Shown: piece by piece, positions 14,937 to 21,665 of the stretch | How the letters are laid out: each line of letters starts with the position of its first letter | Numbering within the stretch: the stretch's first letter is position 1 | NCBI GenBank assembly: GCA_051162045.1 | Contig: JBISDI010000052.1 | Origin: Anaerozeibacter quisquiliarum | GTDB taxonomy: Bacteria > Bacillota > Clostridia > Christensenellales > Aristaeellaceae | Direction: 5' to 3' (one strand) | DNA: 23,113 bases | Program-made: the position numbers and the translations under genes | The notes under the pieces: generated by a model | Told to the model about the DNA's origin: nothing | Database searches by the model: none | Seen by the model: only the letters and a program-made list of their open reading frames with translations

Positions 14937-15578
14937 ATGGTCAGCATGGAACGGGTCGCCTCTTGCGGCATCGTGCCGGTCGTGGTGCTCGACAGCGTAG
15001 ATCAGGCAATCCCCACCGCAAAGGCGCTGCTTGAGGGCGGCATCAATGTGATGGAAATCACCTTCCGCACAGCCGCCGCGAAAGCCTCCATCGCGACGGT
15101 CGCCCGCGAGGTTAAGGAGATGACCGTCGGTGCGGGCACTGTGATCGACAAACGCCAGCTGGGCGAAGCGGCGGACGCGGGCGCGCAATTCATCGTCTCA
15201 CCCGGCAGCGACAGGGCGCTCATTCAGGATGCGCAAACGCGGGGCTTGCCGATCGTGCCGGGCGCGGTCACGCCCAGCGAGATCATGGTCGGCCTGTCGC
15301 TGGGGCTCACGGTGTTCAAGTTTTTCCCGGCGGAAGTGTTCGGCGGTATCTCGGCTATCAAGGCGCTCAGCGGGCCCTTCCCGCAGATCCGCTTCGTTCC
15401 CACCGGCGGCATCGGTCAGGCCAACGCCGCCGACTACTTCAGGAACCAAAAAATCATGGCCGTCGGCGGCAGCTGGATGGTGACGGCTGAGATGATCCGC
15501 GAAGGGAAATTCGATCAGATCGCGGAGCTGTCCGCCAAGGCGACCGCACTGTTCCGAGAAATTCGCGGAGGATCTTGA
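14937..15578 (+). CDS. eda: 2-keto-3-deoxy-6-phosphogluconate aldolase
   Basis: A 213-residue class I aldolase that splits KDPG into pyruvate and glyceraldehyde-3-phosphate. Catalytic residues fall in the expected motifs: E40 and R44 (NVMEITFRT), and Schiff-base lysine K128 (TVFKFFPAEVFGG), each five residues before the E. coli Eda positions E45, R49 and K133. GAGTV, FIVSPG, PGAVTPSE and PTGGI complete the barrel. GGGAGGAA lies upstream; the ATG at 14937 is used, with a second in-frame ATG at 14946 also possible. It acts after the kinase encoded next, with which it overlaps or nearly abuts. Some family members also cleave 4-hydroxy-2-oxoglutarate. Confidence 0.95.
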   Translation: MVSMERVASCGIVPVVVLDSVDQAIPTAKALLEGGINVMEITFRTAAAKASIATVAREVKEMTVGAGTVIDKRQLGEAADAGAQFIVSPGSDRALIQDAQTRGLPIVPGAVTPSEIMVGLSLGLTVFKFFPAEVFGGISAIKALSGPFPQIRFVPTGGIGQANAADYFRNQKIMAVGGSWMVTAEMIREGKFDQIAELSAKATALFREIRGGS

Positions 15579-15580
15579 CC

Positions 15581-16678
15581 ATGAATCTGAACGTTAAGGA
15601 CAAGAAGGACTGCCGGTACGATCAGATTTCGCTGGGCGAAGTGATGCTCAGGCTCGACCCCGGCGACACCCGCGTGCGCTGTGCCCGCAGCTTTCAGGTC
15701 TGGGAGGGCGGCGGCGAGTACAATGTCGCCCGCGGCCTGCGCCGCTGCTTCGGCATGGAGACTGCCGTAATCACGGCGCTGGCGCAGAACGACGTGGGTT
15801 ACCTCGTCGAGGATTTTATCCTGCAGGGCGGCGTGGATGCCTCTTTGATCCGCTGGGTGCCCTTCGACGGCATCGGCCGGAGGGTGCGCAACGGCCTAAA
15901 CTTCACCGAGCGCGGCTTCGGTGTGCGCGGCGCGCTGGGCGTGTCCGACCGCGCCAACACCGCCGCGTCGCAGATGAAGACAGGCGATGTGGACTGGGAG
16001 CATATCTTCGGCAAGCTGGGCGCGCGCTGGTTCCATACCGGCGGCATCTTCGCGGCGCTCTCGGAGTCGACGGCGGAGCTGACCATCGATGCGGTCAAGG
16101 CGGCGAAGCGGCACGGCACCATCGTCTCCTACGACCTCAACTACCGCCCGTCGCTCTGGCGCGACATCGGCGGCAAGGAAAAGGCGCAGGCGGTCAACCG
16201 CGCGATTGCCCCCTACATCGACGTCATGATCGGCAATGAAGAGGACTTCACCGCCTGTCTGGGTTTGGAAATCGGCGGGAACGACGCGAAGCTCGAAGCG
16301 CTGAACCTCGACGGATACCGCGCGATGATGGCCGAGGCGGCCAAGGCGTACCCCAACTTTCGCGTGATCGCCACCACGCTGCGCGGCGTCAAGACCGCGA
16401 CGGTAAACGACTGGTCGGCGATGGCCTGGTCGGGCGGGGAGATCTACAAGGCGAAGGAATACTTGGCACTGGAAATCTACGACCGCGTGGGTGGCGGCGA
16501 CAGCTTTGCCTCGGGCCTCATTTACGGCCTGATGACCACCGGCGACGTCCAAAAAGCCGTCAATTACGGCGCGGCCCACGGCGCGCTGGCCATGACCACC
16601 CCCGGCGACACCTCGATGGCGCGCCTCACGGAGGTCGAAGCGCTCATGGGCAGCGCAAGCGCGCGCGTACAGCGGTAA
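15581..16678 (+). CDS. kdgK: 2-keto-3-deoxygluconate kinase (PfkB family)
   Basis: A 365-residue sugar kinase of the ribokinase/PfkB family. The N-terminal ISLGEVMLRLDPGD and VWEGGGEYNVARGLRRCFG segments carry the substrate glycines. IVSYDLNYRPSLW and the C-terminal DRVGGGDSFASG (301-312, catalytic base D307) are typical of KDG kinases. The ATG at 15581 is preferred because GGAGG lies 9 bases upstream; an in-frame TTG at 15575 would sit too close. It begins 2 bases after the eda stop, so the two are translationally coupled. It phosphorylates KDG from UxaA to KDPG for Eda. It is longer than E. coli KdgK (about 310), with an insertion around residues 225-250. The substrate is inferred from family and neighbours. 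Confidence 0.92.
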   Translation: MNLNVKDKKDCRYDQISLGEVMLRLDPGDTRVRCARSFQVWEGGGEYNVARGLRRCFGMETAVITALAQNDVGYLVEDFILQGGVDASLIRWVPFDGIGRRVRNGLNFTERGFGVRGALGVSDRANTAASQMKTGDVDWEHIFGKLGARWFHTGGIFAALSESTAELTIDAVKAAKRHGTIVSYDLNYRPSLWRDIGGKEKAQAVNRAIAPYIDVMIGNEEDFTACLGLEIGGNDAKLEALNLDGYRAMMAEAAKAYPNFRVIATTLRGVKTATVNDWSAMAWSGGEIYKAKEYLALEIYDRVGGGDSFASGLIYGLMTTGDVQKAVNYGAAHGALAMTTPGDTSMARLTEVEALMGSASARVQR

Positions 16679-16711
16679 CGAGGCAGAACCGCCCGATGAA
16701 CATGCCCCTTC

Positions 16712-16728
16712 GCCGGTTCGGAACCGGC
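16712..16728 (+). repeat. Short GC-rich dyad in the kdgK to oxidoreductase gap
   Basis: GCCGGTTC at 16712-16719 and GAACCGGC at 16721-16728 form a perfect inverted repeat about 35 bases after the kdgK stop. No T run follows, so it is more likely an mRNA-stabilising or partial-termination hairpin than a full terminator. The gap before the next start codon is 159 bases. Confidence 0.5.
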
Positions 16729-16837
16729 TCTGATACCAATCGGAATCGTGAACGCGGGCATGGCTGAGATTGGCGTCAAGCCCGTGGGAGGCCATCGGCA
16801 TGGCGGCGCGCACGAGAAAAGCGTAGGAGGAATCGCG

Positions 16838-18442
16838 GTGAAGCTGAACGACAGGGCACTCAAGAACCTCGAGATTTGGAAGGCCAACGGCATCGAGATA
16901 CCGGCGTTTGACCGCGCCGCCATGCGCGAGGCCACCAAGTCCGCGCCGGTTTGGGCACATTTTGGCTCCGGAAACCTGTTCAGGGCATTTCCCGCCGTGT
17001 GCCAACAGACGTTGCTCAACCGGGGGCTGGCCAGTTGCGGCATCACCGCGGTGGATTCCGCGGACATGATCGAAAAGATATTTTGCCCGCACGACAACCT
17101 GACGCTATTGGTCCGGCTGTGCGCGGACGGGCGCATCGAGAAGGTGGTCGTGGGCAGCATCGGCGAAACGGTGCGCGTGAACGAGGACCGCGACCGGTTG
17201 CGCGAAATCCTCTGCCAGCCCAGTCTACAGATGGTCAGTTTCACCATCACTGAAAAAGGCTACAGCCTGACCGACGCTCAGGGAAACCAGGCTGCCGACG
17301 TGGCGCACGACTGCATGGCGGGCCCAAACTTCTGCATCAGCTACATGGGCCGGGTCGCGTCGCTGCTGCATCTGCGCTATGCGCGCGGCGCGGCCCCAAT
17401 CGCCATGGTCAGCATGGACAACTTCGCCCACAACGGCGACCGTCTGCAAGACGCGATCCTCGCCTTTGCGTCCGCGTGGCGCAAGGCCGGCGTCTGCGAA
17501 GAGGGCTTTTATGAATACGTATCCGATCCGCGGCGCGTCTCGTTCCCTTGGAGCATGATCGACAAGATCACGCCCCGTCCCGACCCCGAGATACGAAAAC
17601 TGCTCAAAGCGTCGGGTTTTGAGGGCGTCGAGGGCTATATCACGCGCCGCGGCACATACGTCGCCCCCTTCGTCAACGCAGAAAAGGCGCAGCACCTGGT
17701 CATCGAGGACGCATTCCCCAACGGCCGCCCGGCGCTCGAGCACGCGGGGGTACTGTTTACCGACCGGCAGACGGTCGAAAAGGCTGAGCGCATGAAGGTC
17801 TGCACGTGCCTGAACCCTGTTCACACGGCGCTCGCGATATTTGGCTGCCTGCTGAATTACGAAAGAATCAGCGAAGAAATGAAGGACCCGGATCTCGTGC
17901 GGATGGCGGAACGCATCGGCTACGTGGAGGGCCTGCCGGTGGTCGCGAATCCGGGCATCATCGATCCCCGCGCGTTCCTGGACGAAGTGCTGAGGGAGCG
18001 GTTCCCCAACCCTTTCCTGCTTGACACGCCGCAGCGCATTGCCTGCGACACCTCGCAGAAAATGCCCATCCGTTTTGGAGAGACGATCAAGGCCTATCTG
18101 CGCAGCCCGGAGATGGATATCGCCCATTTGAGGATCATCCCCTTGGTGTTCGCGGCGTGGTGTCGGTACCTGATGGGCGTGGACGATCGCGGCGAACCCT
18201 TTGAGATCAGCGCCGATCCCATGGCGGCGCCCTTGATCGAGCAGTTGTCCGCGGCCCGACTCGGTATGCGCGGCCCCATGCGCGCGATACTCCGGCCGAT
18301 ACTCGGTAATCCAGCGCTCTTTGGCGCGGATTTGTATGGCGCAGGCCTTGCCGAACGGGTGGAAGAGGATTTTGCCGCGATGCTTGCGGGCCCCGGTGCG
18401 GTTCGGGCGACCCTGCGCAGGCGGCTCGCGGAGAAGGGATGA
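16838..18442 (+). CDS. uxuB: Mannonate/altronate oxidoreductase (mannitol dehydrogenase family)
   Basis: A 534-residue polyol-type long-chain dehydrogenase. The NAD(H)-binding motif is HFGSGNLFRAF at 41-51. FTITEKGYSL, SMDNFAHNGDRLQ (N195) and VIEDAFPNGRP follow. The catalytic K-x5-N-x2-H motif is K320, N326 and H329 in MKVCTCLNPVH. CDTSQKMPIRFGETI near the C-terminus matches the uronate-reductase branch. It would reduce fructuronate to mannonate (UxuB) or tagaturonate to altronate (UxaB); the symbol is the best guess. The GTG at 16838 is chosen because TAGGAGG lies 7 bases upstream; an earlier GTG at 16748 has no ribosome site. If it makes altronate, it feeds UxaA. If it makes mannonate, no mannonate dehydratase is seen here, which bears on the LarA hypothesis. 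Confidence 0.85.
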   Translation: MKLNDRALKNLEIWKANGIEIPAFDRAAMREATKSAPVWAHFGSGNLFRAFPAVCQQTLLNRGLASCGITAVDSADMIEKIFCPHDNLTLLVRLCADGRIEKVVVGSIGETVRVNEDRDRLREILCQPSLQMVSFTITEKGYSLTDAQGNQAADVAHDCMAGPNFCISYMGRVASLLHLRYARGAAPIAMVSMDNFAHNGDRLQDAILAFASAWRKAGVCEEGFYEYVSDPRRVSFPWSMIDKITPRPDPEIRKLLKASGFEGVEGYITRRGTYVAPFVNAEKAQHLVIEDAFPNGRPALEHAGVLFTDRQTVEKAERMKVCTCLNPVHTALAIFGCLLNYERISEEMKDPDLVRMAERIGYVEGLPVVANPGIIDPRAFLDEVLRERFPNPFLLDTPQRIACDTSQKMPIRFGETIKAYLRSPEMDIAHLRIIPLVFAAWCRYLMGVDDRGEPFEISADPMAAPLIEQLSAARLGMRGPMRAILRPILGNPALFGADLYGAGLAERVEEDFAAMLAGPGAVRATLRRRLAEKG

Positions 18443-18508
18443 TCCCCCCTCCGCCCGCAGCGAAGTGCTTTGGGCTGACCCTACGCGATCGCAACGGAGG
18501 TTGTTCCT

Positions 18509-19963
18509 ATGAAGAAGGCAGACATCGGCATGATCGGACTCGCCGTCATGGGCGAGAATCTGGCGCTCAATCTATTGAATAAGGGCTTCCGCGTCGCGGT
18601 CTACAACCGCGAACAGGAAAATGTCACGGCTTTTGTCGGGGGCCGCGCCAAGGGGCGCGACGTCGTGGGCGCGCACACGCTCGAGGAATTGGTTGCGAGC
18701 CTCGCTCCGCCGCGCAGGATCATGCTGATGATCCGCGCGGGCGCACCGGTCGACGAGGTGATCGAGCACCTTATACCGCTGCTGTCGGACGGGGATATCG
18801 TGATCGATGGCGGCAACTCGAACTTCCGAGACACGATCCGCCGCGCGAAATACCTGGAGGGCAAGGGAATTAACTACGTCGGCTGCGGCGTCTCCGGCGG
18901 CGAGGAGGGCGCGCTCAACGGTCCGAGCCTGATGCCCGGCGGCGCGATCGACGCGTGGCCGTACCTGAAGCAGATGCTGCAGGCAATCGCTGCGGACGCC
19001 GAGGGCGTCCCTTGCTGCGACTGGGTGGGCGAGGACGGCGCGGGCCACTTCGTGAAGATGGTGCACAACGGCATCGAGTACGGCGACATGCAGCTGATCG
19101 GCGAGGCGTATCAGATCATGCGCCATCTGCTCCACATGGAGCCGGACAGGATCGGCGACATGTTTTCCGAGTGGAACGGACGCGAGCTCGACAGCTACCT
19201 GATCGAGATTACCGCAAACATCCTGAAGACAAAGGATGCGGACGGCTCGCCCCTGATCGACAGGATCCTCGACACCGCCGGGCAGAAGGGCACCGGCAAG
19301 TGGGCGGTAGTCGAGGCGCTGAACGAGGGCGTTGCGCTGACGCTGATCGGCGAAGCGGTGTTCGCGCGCTGCCTGTCGGCGATCAAGGACGAGCGCGTTC
19401 GCGCGAGCGCACGGCTGAACGGCCCTTCGCCCGCCCCGGCCTTCATGGGGGATAAGGCGGCGCTGCTTCAGGATATCGAGCGCGCGCTGTATGCGGCGAA
19501 GGTCATATCCTACGCGCAGGGCTACGCGCTGATGCGCGCGGCGGCCAAAACCCACAACTGGAATCTCAACTACGGCGGCATCGCGCTGCTGTGGCGCGGC
19601 GGCTGCATCATCCGAAGCGCGTTCTTGGACAAGATCAAATCGGCGTTCGACCGCGACCCGGCGCTGGATAACCTGCTGCTCGACCCGTACTTTTCCGATC
19701 AGCTGGCGCAATGCCAGCAGGGATTGCGCAATGTCGCCGCCGCCGCCATCGCAAACGGCGTCGCGGTTCCGGCGCTGCTGGCGGCGCTCTCCTACTACGA
19801 CGGCTACCGCTCCGAGTGGCTTCCCGCCAACCTTTTGCAGGCGCAGCGCGACTATTTCGGCGCGCACACCTACGAGCGCGTGGACGCGCCGCGCGGCACG
19901 TACTTCCACACGAACTGGACGGGCAAGGGCGGGACGACAGCCGCATCGGCGTATACGGTCTAG
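18509..19963 (+). CDS. gnd: 6-phosphogluconate dehydrogenase, decarboxylating
   Basis: A 484-residue enzyme that oxidatively decarboxylates 6-phosphogluconate to ribulose-5-phosphate. The N-terminal Rossmann motif is GLAVMGENLALN, with VYNRE at the cofactor-specificity position: the N-R pair favours NADP. DGGNSNF and GCGVSGGEEGALNGPSLMPG form the substrate loop. The catalytic residues K183, H186, N187 and E190 in FVKMVHNGIEYGDMQ fall at the classical positions. GQKGTGKWAV and the C-terminal DYFGAHTYER with FHTNWTG complete the long (dimeric) type. GGAGG lies 8 bases before the ATG. Its presence inside an aldonate operon with a sugar kinase suggests it serves a gluconate branch, not only the general pentose phosphate pathway. 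Confidence 0.96.
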   Translation: MKKADIGMIGLAVMGENLALNLLNKGFRVAVYNREQENVTAFVGGRAKGRDVVGAHTLEELVASLAPPRRIMLMIRAGAPVDEVIEHLIPLLSDGDIVIDGGNSNFRDTIRRAKYLEGKGINYVGCGVSGGEEGALNGPSLMPGGAIDAWPYLKQMLQAIAADAEGVPCCDWVGEDGAGHFVKMVHNGIEYGDMQLIGEAYQIMRHLLHMEPDRIGDMFSEWNGRELDSYLIEITANILKTKDADGSPLIDRILDTAGQKGTGKWAVVEALNEGVALTLIGEAVFARCLSAIKDERVRASARLNGPSPAPAFMGDKAALLQDIERALYAAKVISYAQGYALMRAAAKTHNWNLNYGGIALLWRGGCIIRSAFLDKIKSAFDRDPALDNLLLDPYFSDQLAQCQQGLRNVAAAAIANGVAVPALLAALSYYDGYRSEWLPANLLQAQRDYFGAHTYERVDAPRGTYFHTNWTGKGGTTAASAYTV

Positions 19964-19984
19964 GTAAGCGCTGATTGATTCGGG

Positions 19985-20099
19985 CGTTGGCTGGCGAGAT
20001 GATTTCCCGTCCGATCGTTTCTGCAAAATGCGCAGGCGCAAAGCGTACGTCAAGCGTTTTGCGGGAATGAGCGGGCGGAAAAGCACCCGCCAGCCAACG
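19985..20099 (+). repeat. ~115-nt nested inverted repeat (structured RNA or MITE-like element)
   Basis: CGTTGGCTGGCG (19985-19996) and CGCCAGCCAACG (20088-20099) are perfect 12-base inverted copies. Inside them, TTCCCGTCCG (20004-20013) can pair with CGGGCGGAA (20072-20080), with one bulge and a G-U pair. CTGCAAAA (20021-20028) can pair with TTTTGCGG (20057-20064), and CGC (20031-20033) with GCG (20054-20056). The whole segment can thus fold as one long interrupted hairpin. It lies 21 bases after the gnd stop and about 45 bases before larA. No T run follows and no clear target-site duplication is seen. It could be a repeat element, an attenuator or a processing site. Confidence 0.7.
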
Positions 20100-20144
20100 T
20101 CAGATATGGAACGGAATTCCCTGGAGAGGTAATGGGGTGAGGGT

Positions 20145-21434
20145 ATGATCGGACAGAGCGTTTATGCGGCCGAGGGCGGTGCGATCGGCGACGAACAGCT
20201 GTGGGATATTCTGGGAGACTCGATTTCAGACTGCCGCGGGGGGTTGAAGAAGGTGCTCCTGCTGGTGCCGGACTTCACGCGGTTCCACTCCAATGCCGGG
20301 AAGATCGCAAACATCTACTACCACCTCCTCGACGGCGGCGGTTGCCGGGTTGACCTGCTTCCGGCGCTCGGTACGCACGTGCCGATGACCAAGGAGGAGT
20401 GCGCGGCGATGTACGGCGACGTACCGCCGGAACGGTTTCTGGTACACAACTGGCGCACCGGCGTCGTCAAGATCGCTCAGGTGCCCGCCGACTATGTGAG
20501 GGAGGTCAGCGAGGGCGTGTACGACAGGCCCATCGACGTCGAGGTCAGCCGATACCTCTACGACGGCTACGACTTGATCCTGTCGATCGGCCAGGTCGTG
20601 CCGCATGAGGTCGTGGGCATGGCCAACCACACCAAGAACGTCCTCGTTGGCTGCGGCGGGAGCTCGATGATCCATGCGTCGCACATACTGGGTGCGTTCT
20701 ACGGCATGGAGCGCATGATGGGCCGCGACCACACGCCGGTGCGCAAGGTGTTCGACTATGCGTCGGAGCGCTTCCTCGGGGATCTGCCCCTCTACTACGC
20801 GCTGACGGTCACGACCGCGCCGGGCGGGGACATCCGCATGCACGGCCTGTTCATCGGCAAGGAGCGATCGTATTTTGAACAGGCCGTGGCGCTCGCGCAG
20901 AAAATGAACATGACCTTTGTCGACGCGCCGCTCGACAGGGTCGTCGTGTACCTGGATGAGAGGGAGTTCCGCAGCACATGGCTCGGCAACAAGTCGATCT
21001 ACCGTACGCGCATGGCGATCCGCGACGGCGGCGAATTGATCGTGCTCGCGCCCGGCGTCGAGATGTTCGGCGAGGACGCCGGAAACGACCGGCTGATCCG
21101 CAAGTACGGCTACTGCGGCCGTGAGAGAATCATCGAGCTGTGCAGGATCGAGGAGGATCTGCAAAACGGCCTTTCCGCCGCGGCGCATCTGATCCACGGG
21201 AGCTCCGACGGGCGGTTCTCGATCACCTACTGTACCGAACACCTGACAAAGGAAGAAATCGAGGGCGTCGGCTTCCGCTACATGCCCTACCGGGAGGCGG
21301 TCCGGAAGTACGACCCGGCGACGCTTGAGGACGGCTTCAACACGCTCGCAGACGGCCAGCGGGTCTTCTATATCTCAAACCCGGCGCTGGGCCTCTGGGC
21401 GGACAAAAACAGATACCAGGCAATCGCGGATTAA
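20145..21434 (+). CDS. larA: LarA-family nickel-pincer racemase/epimerase
   Basis: A 429-residue protein of the LarA (DUF2088) family, which uses a nickel pincer nucleotide covalently held by a lysine to racemise 2-hydroxy acids by hydride transfer. Residues matching L. plantarum LarA are H78 (ALGTHVPMT, H108), H154 (VVPHEVVG, H174), K164 (ANHTKNVLVG, K184) and H180 (MIHASH, H200). The H174-K184-H200 spacing of 10 and 16 is exactly preserved. DFTRFHS at 43-49 replaces the usual DxTRP. The sequence around the lysine (NHTKN, not GGPKA) marks a divergent subgroup. No larB, larC or larE cofactor genes are in the window. Between gnd and an FGGY kinase, a C2 epimerase of an aldonate, such as mannonate to gluconate, is the favoured role. 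I recall reports of LarA homologues with substrates beyond lactate, but could not check them here. Confidence 0.85.
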   Translation: MIGQSVYAAEGGAIGDEQLWDILGDSISDCRGGLKKVLLLVPDFTRFHSNAGKIANIYYHLLDGGGCRVDLLPALGTHVPMTKEECAAMYGDVPPERFLVHNWRTGVVKIAQVPADYVREVSEGVYDRPIDVEVSRYLYDGYDLILSIGQVVPHEVVGMANHTKNVLVGCGGSSMIHASHILGAFYGMERMMGRDHTPVRKVFDYASERFLGDLPLYYALTVTTAPGGDIRMHGLFIGKERSYFEQAVALAQKMNMTFVDAPLDRVVVYLDEREFRSTWLGNKSIYRTRMAIRDGGELIVLAPGVEMFGEDAGNDRLIRKYGYCGRERIIELCRIEEDLQNGLSAAAHLIHGSSDGRFSITYCTEHLTKEEIEGVGFRYMPYREAVRKYDPATLEDGFNTLADGQRVFYISNPALGLWADKNRYQAIAD

Positions 21435-21499
21435 AGCATGCGCGCGGTGGCGAAGGGAATCTTCGCCGGACCGCGCTTGCAAAAGCCGAAGGCGCGGCA

Positions 21500-21600
21500 G
21501 CGCCGCGTCGGGGATTTCGCGGGCGCAGGCGCACTTTACGGGGTTGGCCGCCGGGCCGGGTGCGGTTCGCGCAGCGCTCAAAAAGCACCTGGGACCGTGA
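21500..21600 (+). pseudogene. Vestigial 3' end of a second mannonate-type oxidoreductase gene
   Basis: In one frame this gap encodes HFTGLAAGPGAVRAALKKHL ending in a stop at 21598-21600. It closely resembles the C-terminus of the oxidoreductase encoded upstream in the window (DFAAMLAGPGAVRATLRRRL), sharing AGPGAVRA-L---L. Nothing upstream in the same frame back to the larA stop resembles the rest of that enzyme, and no start or ribosome site is present. The best reading is that a second uxuB-like gene once lay between larA and the kinase and was deleted, leaving only its tail. Chance resemblance over about 20 residues is possible but less likely given the shared neighbourhood. Confidence 0.5.
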
Positions 21601-21615
21601 ACCGAAAAGCAGGTC

Positions 21616-21643
21616 GGAGGGCGGCGCGACGGCCGCGCCCTCC
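21616..21643 (+). repeat. GC-rich hairpin before the FGGY kinase gene
   Basis: GGAGGGC (21616-21622) pairs with GCCCTCC (21637-21643), and GCG/CGC can extend the stem. It follows the vestigial oxidoreductase stop by 15 bases and precedes the kinase ribosome site at 21652. It lacks a T run and may be the remaining 3' hairpin of the lost gene. Confidence 0.5.
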
Positions 21644-21665
21644 GGCAAGACGGAGGCAAGTTTCC

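Noticed and set aside
13458..15188. 576-residue minus-strand frame opposite the dehydrogenases and eda
   Set aside because: His/Arg/Ala-rich shadow of plus-strand genes that carry full catalytic motifs and ribosome sites.
18572..20086. 504-residue minus-strand frame opposite gnd
   Set aside because: Long antisense frames are expected in GC-rich coding DNA; it is rich in Arg, Ala and Val with no motifs, and gnd is unmistakable on the plus strand.
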